Of a stretch of 64,000 nt of DNA, positions 56,301 to 64,000 are shown one piece after another. Both the position numbers and the translations under genes were made by a program. Origin of the DNA: Acephala macrosclerotiorum (Eukaryota; Ascomycota; Leotiomycetes; Helotiales; Mollisiaceae); contig MU119202.1 in NCBI GenBank assembly GCA_014904845.1, positions 1,054,001 to 1,118,000 on the forward strand. The letters are read 5' to 3'. Every line of letters starts with the position of its first letter. The stretch's first letter is position 1. The notes under the pieces are model-generated. The model saw only the letters and a list, made by a program, of their open reading frames with translations. It made no database searches and was not told the origin of the DNA.

Positions 56301-56779
56301 AAAGGGGAGAGCATACACCCTGCAAAGACTTGTCAAGACCTTACTGTCGAAGGAGGGCTTTGAAAGCTTCGAGTCAAGCGTCAGCATTGCTCATCTCGAG
56401 AATCGTGTTGCTGCAGCCCTACAACTTGGTGCCAAGGAGGAGTTCAGGATTTACTTGTTCATGTACGCCAAGCGACTTGGTGCAGAGGGCCTGAAAAGTA
56501 AGGTCGAGGAGCTTCTGAGGAGTACAATGGGGGGCATCTTACGGGAGAACCATGATAACGAGGGAGAGAAGGGCAAAGGCTGGATGAGTGAGGATGATCA
56601 ACTCTGCGGCTGGGATAGGAAAGATCTTCTTCGGGAGGTCATATTAATATTGGGTAAGTCTCCTAATTTCAATTCCGGCAGTCACTAACACTATATCAGG
56701 AAAATTCCGGGATCTGCAGAGATTGACTGTTCAGTATGCCAGAGTCCTTGGTATGGACGATGAGGATAACATGGAATGA
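53375..56779 (+). CDS. hir1: Hir1, histone H3-H4 chaperone subunit (HIRA family)
   Basis: Exons 53375-53411, 53498-53613, 53670-53847, 53903-56653 and 56700-56779 encode 1053 residues. The amino half is a WD40 propeller: VYALHVSPDGLRLATAAGDG, MSYHSGTIHTVRFSPNGRWL, RLIGHDNDVQDLGWSYDSSI, VKGITFDPANKYFATASDD, FRRCSWSPDGNHIAAANAV. A Pro/Ala-rich linker contains the B-domain-like VTITKEGKKRVAPLLVSSS (near residue 500), the Asf1-binding element of HIRA proteins. The carboxy half has LPRSVVLVTGNKNFWSAAC and the Hira domain up to VLGMDDEDNME. It acts in the nucleus in replication-independent nucleosome assembly and silencing. Length is normal. Confidence 0.95.
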
Positions 56780-57128
56780 ACTGGCAGTGGCATTGAATGA
56801 GCTTTTGAGGTGTCATTTACGATGGAGTTCGGCTAGCATTTAAGGGGGTCCATGATTGACGGACTGGGCGGGCATCTGATCAGTAAGATCAGTGTAGATT
56901 AGGTTGTAAAATGACTGTAATACCTGAAATATCGCGATGGCTGGGAAAACAATGAAGATATCAGATTCTTGCCGATATTGTTCTGCGTCCGCAGTATTTC
57001 CAAATGGCAAGTGCCTTTCACTTCACGATGCTTCCTTTTCCGGAAGCGGCCTTTTTGTCACTCTTGCCTTTTTTTATTCTGCTGGATAAGATTGCATATC
57101 GAAGCTTAGCATCTGCTTCAACAAAGAG
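56780..57128. other. Intergenic
   Basis: This spans the 3' end of hir1 and the promoter of the mannosyltransferase gene. An earlier frame starting at 57004 exists but was not preferred because it is out of phase with the splice used downstream. Confidence 0.4.
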
Positions 57129-58827
57129 ATGGACACTCCGATATTGTCGGGCCGCGCGTTTCGGTCTCTCAACAGTAGCGCTCTTCTTTACACGCCCGTC
57201 AGATCCGGTTCATCGAACAGCGACTGGTCATTTCGATCCGCAGCAGCATCGAGCAGCACGGACTCGACGACGTTCTGGCGCACTCCTCCAAAGAAATGGA
57301 AACCCTCGTTTTGTGGCCTCAAGGAGGGAACATTTCCAGAACTTGCGAGGATTCGACAGTAGTAAGCCTGCCTTCACGTCTTGAACCTTCGGCAGTGCTG
57401 ACCATCCTTTGACAGCATTTCTTTAAGGCGACGAGCCTTCTTGATTCTACTATATGTGGTCATCTTCGTGTTGCTACTTGCTATACCTCGAAGTCGAAGC
57501 CTAGCGCCTACCACCGTCCGCGATATCACAGTGTATCAGCCCATACGTGCTGCTCTGCCAGCAACGGACAAGAAACGCCCGGATCCAATAAGATGGTTGG
57601 AGGAGAACTCGGACAACAGGTATTCTGTGGTAGATGGCTACATCTCAAGGCTTGGCTTCGGAAGCGGAAAACCTCGAGCTGCTTTGATCAGTCTGGTGAG
57701 GAACTCTGAGTTGGAGGGCATGATGCAGAGCATGCGGCAATTGGAATACAGGTGGAATAGCAAATATTTGGTAACTCTTCCTTTTCACCACCAGAGAGCA
57801 TGAATTGACCTCACAGCAGTATCCATGGATCTTCTTCAACGACGAGCCTTTCACCGAGGAGTTCAAAGCTGGAACACGAAATCTCACCGCAGCAAAATGT
57901 TACTACGAGGTTGTCCCCAAAGAACATTGGTCACTTCCAGATTGGATTGATGAGAGTCGATTTATGAACAGCCTTGAGTATCTTGGCACGATTGGCGTGG
58001 GGAAGGGATGGATGGTCAGCTACCATCACATGTGTCGATGGAACAGTGGATTCTTCTACAAGCATCCATTTCTCAGAAACTTTGACTGGTACTGGAGAGT
58101 CGAGCCTGATGTAAGCACTTCACTTGGCCTCTCACGAATGAGACTTACATGCTGCTAGGTTCACTATTTCTGCGACATCGACTACGACGTGTTCCGTTTC
58201 ATGCGCGATAATAACATGAAATATGGCTTCAATATGAACATTCTAGACGATGCTCGCTCCTTTCCTTCGCTCTGGACTCGTACACGTGCCTTCGCAGCAG
58301 CTCATCCGAACCTGATCCATCCTGAAGCAGATCTAGGCTGGCTTCTCGACCCTCAAGCTGGCGGCAAATACAACAACTGCCAATTTTTCTCCAACTTCGA
58401 GATCGGTTCTCTGAATTTTTGGCGAGGTGAGGCTAACGAAGCTTATTTCAACTGGCTTGATAAAGCAGGAGGCTTCTACTACGAACGCTTCGGCGATGCT
58501 CCAGTACATACCCTTAGCGTGGCAATGTTTATTCCAAAGAGCGAGATTTGGTTCTTTAGGGATATTGGGTATCAGCATGGTATCAATCATCATTGTCCTC
58601 CTCATAGAGAAGGGAAGTGTAGTTGTCAGCCTACAAGGATGGATGAGAATTTCTACAAATTGGTGCCGCTGGAGAGCCCGCAGAGGAAGCCCACGGATAC
58701 CTGTATCAGGCAATTTCTGGGTGGCGAGTGGTTAAAGAAGAAGGAGGGGTGGACGATGGCGGGTGAGAAGGCATTTGGTGGGGATGGGTACCACGGGTAT
58801 GAGTTGTTGGGAGATGAGGTATCTTAA
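57129..58827 (+). CDS. GT15 alpha-1,2-mannosyltransferase (KRE2/MNT1 family)
   Basis: Exons 57129-57361, 57416-57770, 57820-58110 and 58159-58827 encode 515 residues. A cytosolic tail of about 80 residues precedes one membrane anchor (AFLILLYVVIFVLLLAIP), as in type II Golgi enzymes. The lumenal part is GT15: KPRAALISLVRNSELEGM, YPWIFFNDEPFTEEF, SYHHMCRWNSGFFYKHP, DWYWRVEPDVHYFCDIDYD, NCQFFSNFEIGSLNFWR (the Glu here aligns with the Kre2 nucleophile), and DIGYQHGINHHCPP. The enzyme extends O- and N-linked mannose chains of wall proteins. The cytosolic tail is longer than in yeast Kre2; the first-exon start is therefore a bit uncertain. Confidence 0.93.
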
Positions 58828-59158
58828 TCTTTGTTCATCGGTTGTAGAATTATGTTGTAAGGATGGATTGATGTATTGCTATGAAAGGTAAGTTTGATGA
58901 AAGGAACAGACCTGAACGACAGACTAATGTTGCTGGGACCCGAGGGAAGAGCACGATCCAACGAGAGAATTGCAGTGTTAGAGAATTAAGTAGTGTTTCT
59001 ATTCATTTCAAACGCTAAAGCCTAGACTCCAAGTTCCTTCCCATTCATAGCATACTTTCCTCCCAATTATATAATGTTCTCACATCTCCCATCTTCTCCT
59101 TTCCCAAAGTCTATATTCGGTAGCATCCTCAAAGTCTCTCAATTCCACAGCAGACACC
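58828..59158. other. Convergent 3' ends
   Basis: A 331-base gap between stops of the mannosyltransferase and the DUF1772 gene. No feature is seen apart from AT-rich sequence. Confidence 0.4.
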
Positions 59159-59695
59159 TCAGTTCAGCGCAGTCCAAGCCCCAAGCACACCACTAGCAAC
59201 AAGCAATGCACCCCTCCCCAAATTCAACACCCCCCACCAATCAACCAATGCACGCGCACTCTCATTCCCCAACCCCACCTCTGTAACCTCGTCTGTAACC
59301 TTAAGACTTTTCGTCTCCTCCACCTTCTTCAATATTTTCGTATTCGTTCCCGATATAAAGATCAACGTGTATGGTACAATGCCTATGCTTAGGGCACCTG
59401 CTATCGCGTATGCTGTTGTTTTAGACAGGAGGGAGGACGAGAGGATTGGTGTGAGGTGGGATTTGTAGGAGAGGTAGAAATATGATAGGGCGGACAGAAG
59501 GGCAAATTGGGGGCCAGTGAGACGGCCGATCTGGAACATGTTGTTCCATTGTTTGAGCATGAGGGGCGTGGGGGAGTCGAGGAGTCGGGGGATGAGGAAT
59601 GTGCTGAGGGTTATGGTTTGTCCGGCAAGGATGAGGGATGAGGTGAGGCCGAGTGTTTGGGCGAGGCGGATTGGGAGGGGGGATATATCTGACAT
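59159..59695 (-). CDS. DUF1772 membrane protein (anthrone oxygenase-like)
   Basis: An intronless frame of 178 residues with four hydrophobic segments: near residues 10-30 (LAQTLGLTSSLILAGQTIT), 60-80 (GPQFALLSALSYFYLSY), 90-115 (TTAYAIAGALSIGIVPYTLI) and at the end (RGALLVASGVLGAW). The DUF1772 pattern (WNNMFQIG, NLGRGALL) is present. Related proteins include anthrone oxygenases of polyketide pathways, but DUF1772 is broad, no polyketide synthase lies here, and catalysis is not shown. It is probably a small integral membrane protein of the endomembranes. Confidence 0.8.
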   Translation of the reverse strand: MSDISPLPIRLAQTLGLTSSLILAGQTITLSTFLIPRLLDSPTPLMLKQWNNMFQIGRLTGPQFALLSALSYFYLSYKSHLTPILSSSLLSKTTAYAIAGALSIGIVPYTLIFISGTNTKILKKVEETKSLKVTDEVTEVGLGNESARALVDWWGVLNLGRGALLVASGVLGAWTALN

Positions 59696-60477
59696 CTTGT
59701 TTCGTGGTTGGTGGTCGGTGGTTGGGAGGTAGAGTGTGTTCGATGGGAGAAGACGTTGATTTCGTTGATACTTAAAGATTGATGGATGAGGTTTTGATGG
59801 ATTTGATAGGTTGGTAGATTCAATTGAAATGCCTGCTTGAACTTGGATGTGGATGAAAGATTAAACTGTAATGTTCTGGCTTAAGAAAAGAGAGAATGAG
59901 GAGGCCGTGGTCTGATATATATATTGATGTCAAGAGCTTCATGGAAGATCCTCCAATGAAATGGCAGCCTGTCGCGAAAGCTAAAAGGCCCGAAGCCCGT
60001 CACGACCCCGCACTCCAGACACGTGGGCCGGACCCGGAGATCTAGCATGGCCGAACTAGGCTAGATATGGAAATATATTGTTGAAGGTGATGGAAATTTC
60101 AGGGCACGCAGGTTTGACGGTTGCAGGAGTCCGCAGAGAACTGTTGCATCGACTCGGACCCTGGGGAATAAAATCGAGCTTCTGGTTAATGTACTTTGCC
60201 TTCTGGTAGTTTGAAACGTCACATTTGGGAACGATTGTGATGTGGGAAAAGCTTTGTATTGTGCAGAGAAGTATTGCTACGAAGCTCTCATTTTTGTAAA
60301 AACTTCATGATGGTGCAGAGAGAATATCAACCCGAAGTTCTATTGCATGCAACCCTTGTCATTACAAGACCCAGTATTGTGCAAAGAAAAGCCGTGTTGC
60401 TGCAAAGCTCAATTCATTCCTGCCCGTGCCCTTACTACGCCATATGCTGCAAAGAAAGACCAAATCATTCCGACGCT
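59696..60477. other. Intergenic with short degenerate repeats
   Basis: TGTGCAGAGAAGTATT (60262), GGTGCAGAGAGAATAT (60316), TGTGCAAAGAAAAGCC (60375) and GCTGCAAAGAAAGACC (60448) form four related words at intervals of 53-73 bases. The rest contains the promoter of the DUF1772 gene on the left. No gene is supported. Confidence 0.4.
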
Positions 60478-61335
60478 CTAAAACTTGACTCTAGCCTTCT
60501 TTCCACCACCGGAATTAGAACCGCTAGAAGAACGTTGCTTCAGCTCGTTGACACCAGGGCGTTGATGGGGGGAAGGTTGAGGTCGTTCTGAAGCGGAAAC
60601 GTAAGGTGGTTGCTCGTCGACGGTAGGTGGTCTAGCTCGAGGCTTCTTGCATTTCTCCTTCTCCTTTCCGGCCTCATTGTCCTTAGGCTCCTCGAAATTT
60701 GTTGGGCACTTTTCGCCATGTTCGCCATCATCTAAGGAGTGCGATTCATGCAAAGTCTGCCACAGCGACCAGAAGCCGGCGCGTAGAGGTCGTACCGTAT
60801 AAGGGTATCGATCGAGCTCTGAGAAACAGGAAACCAAGTAGAAAATAAGGCAGACCATAATGAACTGGAATGCATGGGACTGTGGAATCTTGCGCAAGGT
60901 GAGGAACTGCTGATGAATTGTTTCCAGAGCATATTCGGAATCCTCAGAGACGAGAAAGATATAGGCTAAGCCCAGGACAGAGATTGCGGCCACAGTCGTG
61001 AATAGGGAAGACAAGGCTGCGCGTACCCATTTCATCAGCCAATAGAATAGTGTGCGTAACCAATGTCCCAGTAGGACAGAGCCTTTCATTGTGAATTCCG
61101 TGAGCCAGATAAGTGAGAGCATCAGGAGCAACCAGAGGAGTAACTTGAGGAATCGTAGGACAGGGAGTAGAAGTAGTAGAACGTAGACTACCACATAGAC
61201 CAACAAGCAGGAATAGATCGCAATAAGTGCCCAATCTCCCAGGAGAGCAGAGACAACGTCCGAGGCGACGAGACCGAGAGCGGCAATCAGAAACGAGAGA
61301 AGTAATTCTAAGAGAAACCGGAACGCCAGCCACAT
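60478..61335 (-). CDS. Polytopic membrane protein of unknown family
   Basis: An intronless frame of 285 residues with five or six very hydrophobic segments in the first 190: LLLSFLIAALGLVASDVV, LIAIYSCLLVYVVVYVLLL, LLLWLLLMLSLIWL, AISVLGLAYIFLV, FQFIMVCLIFYLVSCF. A basic/Pro/Ser-rich cytosolic tail with GGGKKARVKF ends it. No family is recognised. The strongly Leu-rich segments and uninterrupted frame support a real gene. Confidence 0.6.
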   Translation of the reverse strand: MWLAFRFLLELLLSFLIAALGLVASDVVSALLGDWALIAIYSCLLVYVVVYVLLLLLPVLRFLKLLLWLLLMLSLIWLTEFTMKGSVLLGHWLRTLFYWLMKWVRAALSSLFTTVAAISVLGLAYIFLVSEDSEYALETIHQQFLTLRKIPQSHAFQFIMVCLIFYLVSCFSELDRYPYTVRPLRAGFWSLWQTLHESHSLDDGEHGEKCPTNFEEPKDNEAGKEKEKCKKPRARPPTVDEQPPYVSASERPQPSPHQRPGVNELKQRSSSGSNSGGGKKARVKF

Positions 61336-61381
61336 GTTGCCTGCTCAAACCGTGTACAGTCGTGAAAAGGGAAGGTGCGGC

Positions 61382-61926
61382 CTATGCCTTGGTGGTAAAA
61401 TCTATTTCGTTGGGGTTCAGACCGCCGTCGGTGGCCTTCTCGCAGGTACAGGCGTCTACAGCATCCCATTAGTATGCGGTACATTCACATTATGGCAGGA
61501 CTAGATCACGGAAAGATTCTGATCATGGAGGGAGAGGTCATACCGGCAGGTCGTGCGCCACAGGAACAGAGGGAACCGGCAGGTGTTGAATTCTCGGTGG
61601 CAGCGCGATCGCAAGTGCATTCACCTGCAGGTCTGGCTCCTAGTAACACGTTAGTATCGTGTAGAGAGTACTCGAGATCGAGGGACAATAAACTTACGGC
61701 ACGAACAGCGTGGTCCTTTGACAGAGTTCTCAGTTTCAGCTTTTCCACAGGTGCAGTGAAGAGCAGATTTCTCGCCGCAAGAGCATTTGGCTTGGGTTGC
61801 GCTATGAGTCATTCAGTTAGCGCCGTTAATCCTCGCAATCCTCGCAATGAAGCGATTCGGGGAAGTTCAATCATACCAGACGCAACCCTCGCCGGTCTTC
61901 CTACAGCAGGTGCTTGGAGTAACCAT
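61382..61926 (-). CDS. DUF7871-type Cys-rich protein, metallothionein-like
   Basis: Four small exons, 61926-61877, 61801-61698, 61639-61544 and 61455-61382, encode 107 residues with exact phase at every junction. Sixteen cysteines occur as CC, CVC and repeated CSC/CTC pairs: KCSCGEKSALHCTCGKA, CSCRARPAGECTCDRAATEN, LCSCGARPADACTCEKA, then a conserved end DGGLNPNEIDFTTKA. This matches a widespread ascomycete family now named DUF7871. The regular CxC pairs suggest metal-thiolate binding; this is inference. Each exon carries about one repeat unit, which hints that the gene grew by exon duplication. No signal peptide is seen, so likely cytosolic. Confidence 0.85.
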
Positions 61927-63591
61927 TTTGCTTGATTTGATGTTCTTGTTTGTGTGTGAGAAGAGTTTAATGGTGTTGGTAGAAGATCGAGGCTGTCGTT
62001 GGCCGTCAGTTGTGTGTCGAAGAGTTGGTTGTATTTGCTTGAAAGTGGTTGACGAGAGGTCTTTATGTAGGCAGGCTATTCACAGCCTTAGCAGCCTTGC
62101 CTCATAGTGGGACGAGAGATTGTAAATGACGGCTCGTTGATTGGTACGGCGAGACTTCGGATACGCCAGTGAGTTCGCCTCTTTCTTCGCCACCCCTGAG
62201 GATTTCTGTCAAGTGACACACTCAACACATCACATATCCGCCATCTGTTTGGGATGACAAACAGAGAGAGCCTCAATGGCTAGAAATTGAACTTCGTTTG
62301 CTACTTTTCTTCCTCGTTATCCCGGTGCCAATGGGGTCATTGTGGTTTGTGGAATGTTTCCCGTCTCGATTCTCCAGATGTGCAAATAAGGCTTTGCAGA
62401 ACGCCACAAGCGACTATCCTAACACCTTGGGACCCGGACCCAGACTTTGAGCAGTCATAGACGAGGTGCTTGATACTATATTTGCATGCTCTTCGGCTCA
62501 GGTTTTGTTGAATGTCCCCAACTTGATGGTACTTTGGTAGATCATTTTTCTGGCTCACTGTGTGAGTTCTCCGAGCGAGTCGTCGAGGATCTCGACTTCT
62601 CCGCCAGCTGGCATCTGTCCCTTAAACATTACAGGAATCATTCAAGTGATCCTGAACAGAGAGTCGTTCATCACATGAAAGCACTGGAAGATTTTTGGTG
62701 GAGTGGCCAAGGAAGCAGGCCTCAAGAACGTGCCTTTCTCCCTCATCATAGCAAGAGCTTGTTCAAGCAGCAGCATTCTGAGAGCGAGCATGCTTGCCTC
62801 GACAGGTTACAACCTTTCTCAGACCTTTCGTTCTTTTCGTATTGCTTCATTTGGGTCGTTCATTTTCATCATGGTTCTCAGCTGCACCGCTCCTCTAAGA
62901 GTCGCACCCTCGACCAACCAGTTTTTTCTTAGCCACATTGCAATGCTCGAATTGCCGGGTTTTTTATTTTGCATTAAACATTTGTCGCCAAGCTCGACAT
63001 TGAGTTGTACTTCGTCCCAGACGTAATAGTTACGCTAAGACCGACCAGGGCATATCGCTGAGTACGCATTAGAGAAAAGTCCTTGTTTGTAGGCCTTTTA
63101 GCGTAATTACTCACACTTTTGTTGCATTTCTACCTCTCGCACAAAAAATACCATCCTTGTGTTGTGGTCTCCTAAGATGCAATTAACTAATCAAACCCTG
63201 GAATTATCCCTTGTCTAACCCCTGTTTTTTGGTCTTGGCGTAACTGTTTCGCCTAGGACTAAGTACGTGAGGGTGATCTGCATCCCGGCAGTTGTTTCGC
63301 TACGCCAATCAGATCATAAGCCAACGAGCGACTGTGCAAGGTGCAGGTGTGCCACAGTATATTAAGCAAGAGACTAGTGCGATATACTTCTTCCACGCGA
63401 CTAACTTTCCGAAGTGGAATAATGAGAGCACCAATGAAATGTCATATAATACGAGCTTTCGACCTTCTCACCGTCGTCCTCCACCGTAAGACTAGAGACA
63501 GTAGGTGACAAATATAAAGTCAAGTGCGCTGCCTCAATTTCAACGTTTACTGCGGCATACTTGTATTTTAAGATACAACTATTCAAGCGAG
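61927..63591. other. Intergenic, with weak relic on minus strand
   Basis: The left end is the promoter of the DUF7871 gene. On the minus strand, a frame from about 63030 to 62819 stays open for 70 codons (YYVWDEVQLNVELGDK, MWLRKNWLVEGATLRGAVQL, NDPNEAIRKERKV) and then hits TGA; parts of the following sequence in other frames (FLRPASLATPPKIFQ) also look protein-like. This may be the ruin of a gene, which I do not recognise. The right end (63480-63591) is the leader of the P450 gene. Confidence 0.35.
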
Positions 63592-64000
63592 ATGTCTTCT
63601 TTTCAGAGCTTCCAGAGTTCCATGAGCTTGCTCTTCACGGTCGCCCTCCTATTGCCAGCTTACGTATGTCTCATCAGCTCTTCGATAGTATCCTGAAATT
63701 CACACCCGTATAGCTAGTCGGTCTGATAATCTACCAAGTCTTTCTCCATCCTCTGGCAAAGTACCCAGGACCTGTCATTGCCAAAGTCACAGACCTCTAT
63801 TCTGTATATTATGCTTGGAAAGGCCACAGACATATAGACTTCCAGAAATGCCATGAGAAATATGGTTAGTACAGCCCTCCATCATCACCTTATATCGGGC
63901 TGATCATCTAGGACCTGTTTTCCGCTACGGTCCTAACAGACTATCCTTCAACACCCACACTGCTCTCCACACCATCTACACACCCAAAGCCAATATCAGA
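63592..64000 (+). CDS. Cytochrome P450, amino-terminal part (cut by window end)
   Basis: Exons 63592-63663, 63714-63864 and 63912 to beyond the end. The protein begins with a membrane anchor (LLFTVALLLPAYLVGLIIYQ), then VFLHPLAKYPGPVIAKVTDL, YSVYYAWKGHRHIDFQKCHE, KYGPVFRYGPNRLSFNT and HTIYTPKANIR. HPLAKYPGP is the proline-rich hinge of fungal microsomal P450s. About 110 residues are seen; the heme-binding part lies outside. Substrate cannot be told. Donors GTATGT and GTTAGT, acceptors TATAG and TCTAG. Confidence 0.88.

Noticed and set aside
59159..64000. Possible secondary-metabolite cluster (DUF1772 protein plus P450)
   Set aside because: No polyketide synthase, peptide synthetase or terpene cyclase is in view, and a DUF7871 gene and a plain membrane protein lie between. 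The window ends too soon to judge.

Overview
This window reads as nuclear DNA of a filamentous ascomycete (Pezizomycotina). Genes are split by many short introns of about 45 to 75 bases with GTNNGT-type donors, occur on both strands, and lie a few hundred bases apart. Gene content fits: Dal5-type and Fnx1-type transporters, a 2EXR protein, an NmrA-like protein, a DUF7871 cysteine-rich protein and a fungal P450. A leotiomycete is my best guess from the style of several proteins; this is inference, not something the bases prove.

Region 1 (1-9.2 kb) is gene-poor and decayed. It holds four minus-strand members of a small Cys/His-rich protein family (three open frames and one broken copy), duplicated decayed flanking sequence, a SUMO-fold protein without a diglycine end, and a 2EXR pseudogene with about four frameshifts. 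Region 2 (9.5-18.2 kb) carries three major facilitator genes: an intact Dal5-like permease in 11 exons, a divergent Fnx1/VBA-like vacuolar-type transporter in 4 exons, and a DHA14-type gene destroyed by five stop codons and a frameshift.

Region 3 (18.9-25.6 kb) is a divergent housekeeping pair: a G-patch splicing protein of the TGH/GPATCH1 type and a Kin1/MARK polarity kinase. Region 4 (26.6-41.6 kb) mixes a truncated reductase pseudogene, a fungal transcription-factor-domain protein without a zinc cluster, an NmrA-like protein, Rcd1 (CCR4-NOT), a bZIP protein with an atypical basic region, a broken hypothetical gene, and a LYR/Cup1-like protein.

Region 5 (42-61.3 kb) is mostly conserved cell machinery: Mms2 (ubiquitin E2 variant), Mon2 (Golgi/endosome traffic), a mitochondrial stomatin-like protein, a WBP4-like splicing factor, a quinone-reductase-like MDR protein, Hir1 (histone chaperone), a GT15 mannosyltransferase, a DUF1772 membrane protein and a polytopic membrane protein. 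Region 6 (61.4-64 kb) holds a four-exon DUF7871 protein with 16 cysteines and the first exons of a cytochrome P450 cut by the window edge.

Exon boundaries were worked out by hand from splice signals, phase and family continuity. No database search was possible. Family names are recognition calls; the most doubtful starts and genes carry low confidence. I saw no tRNA, rRNA, CRISPR array or complete transposon.
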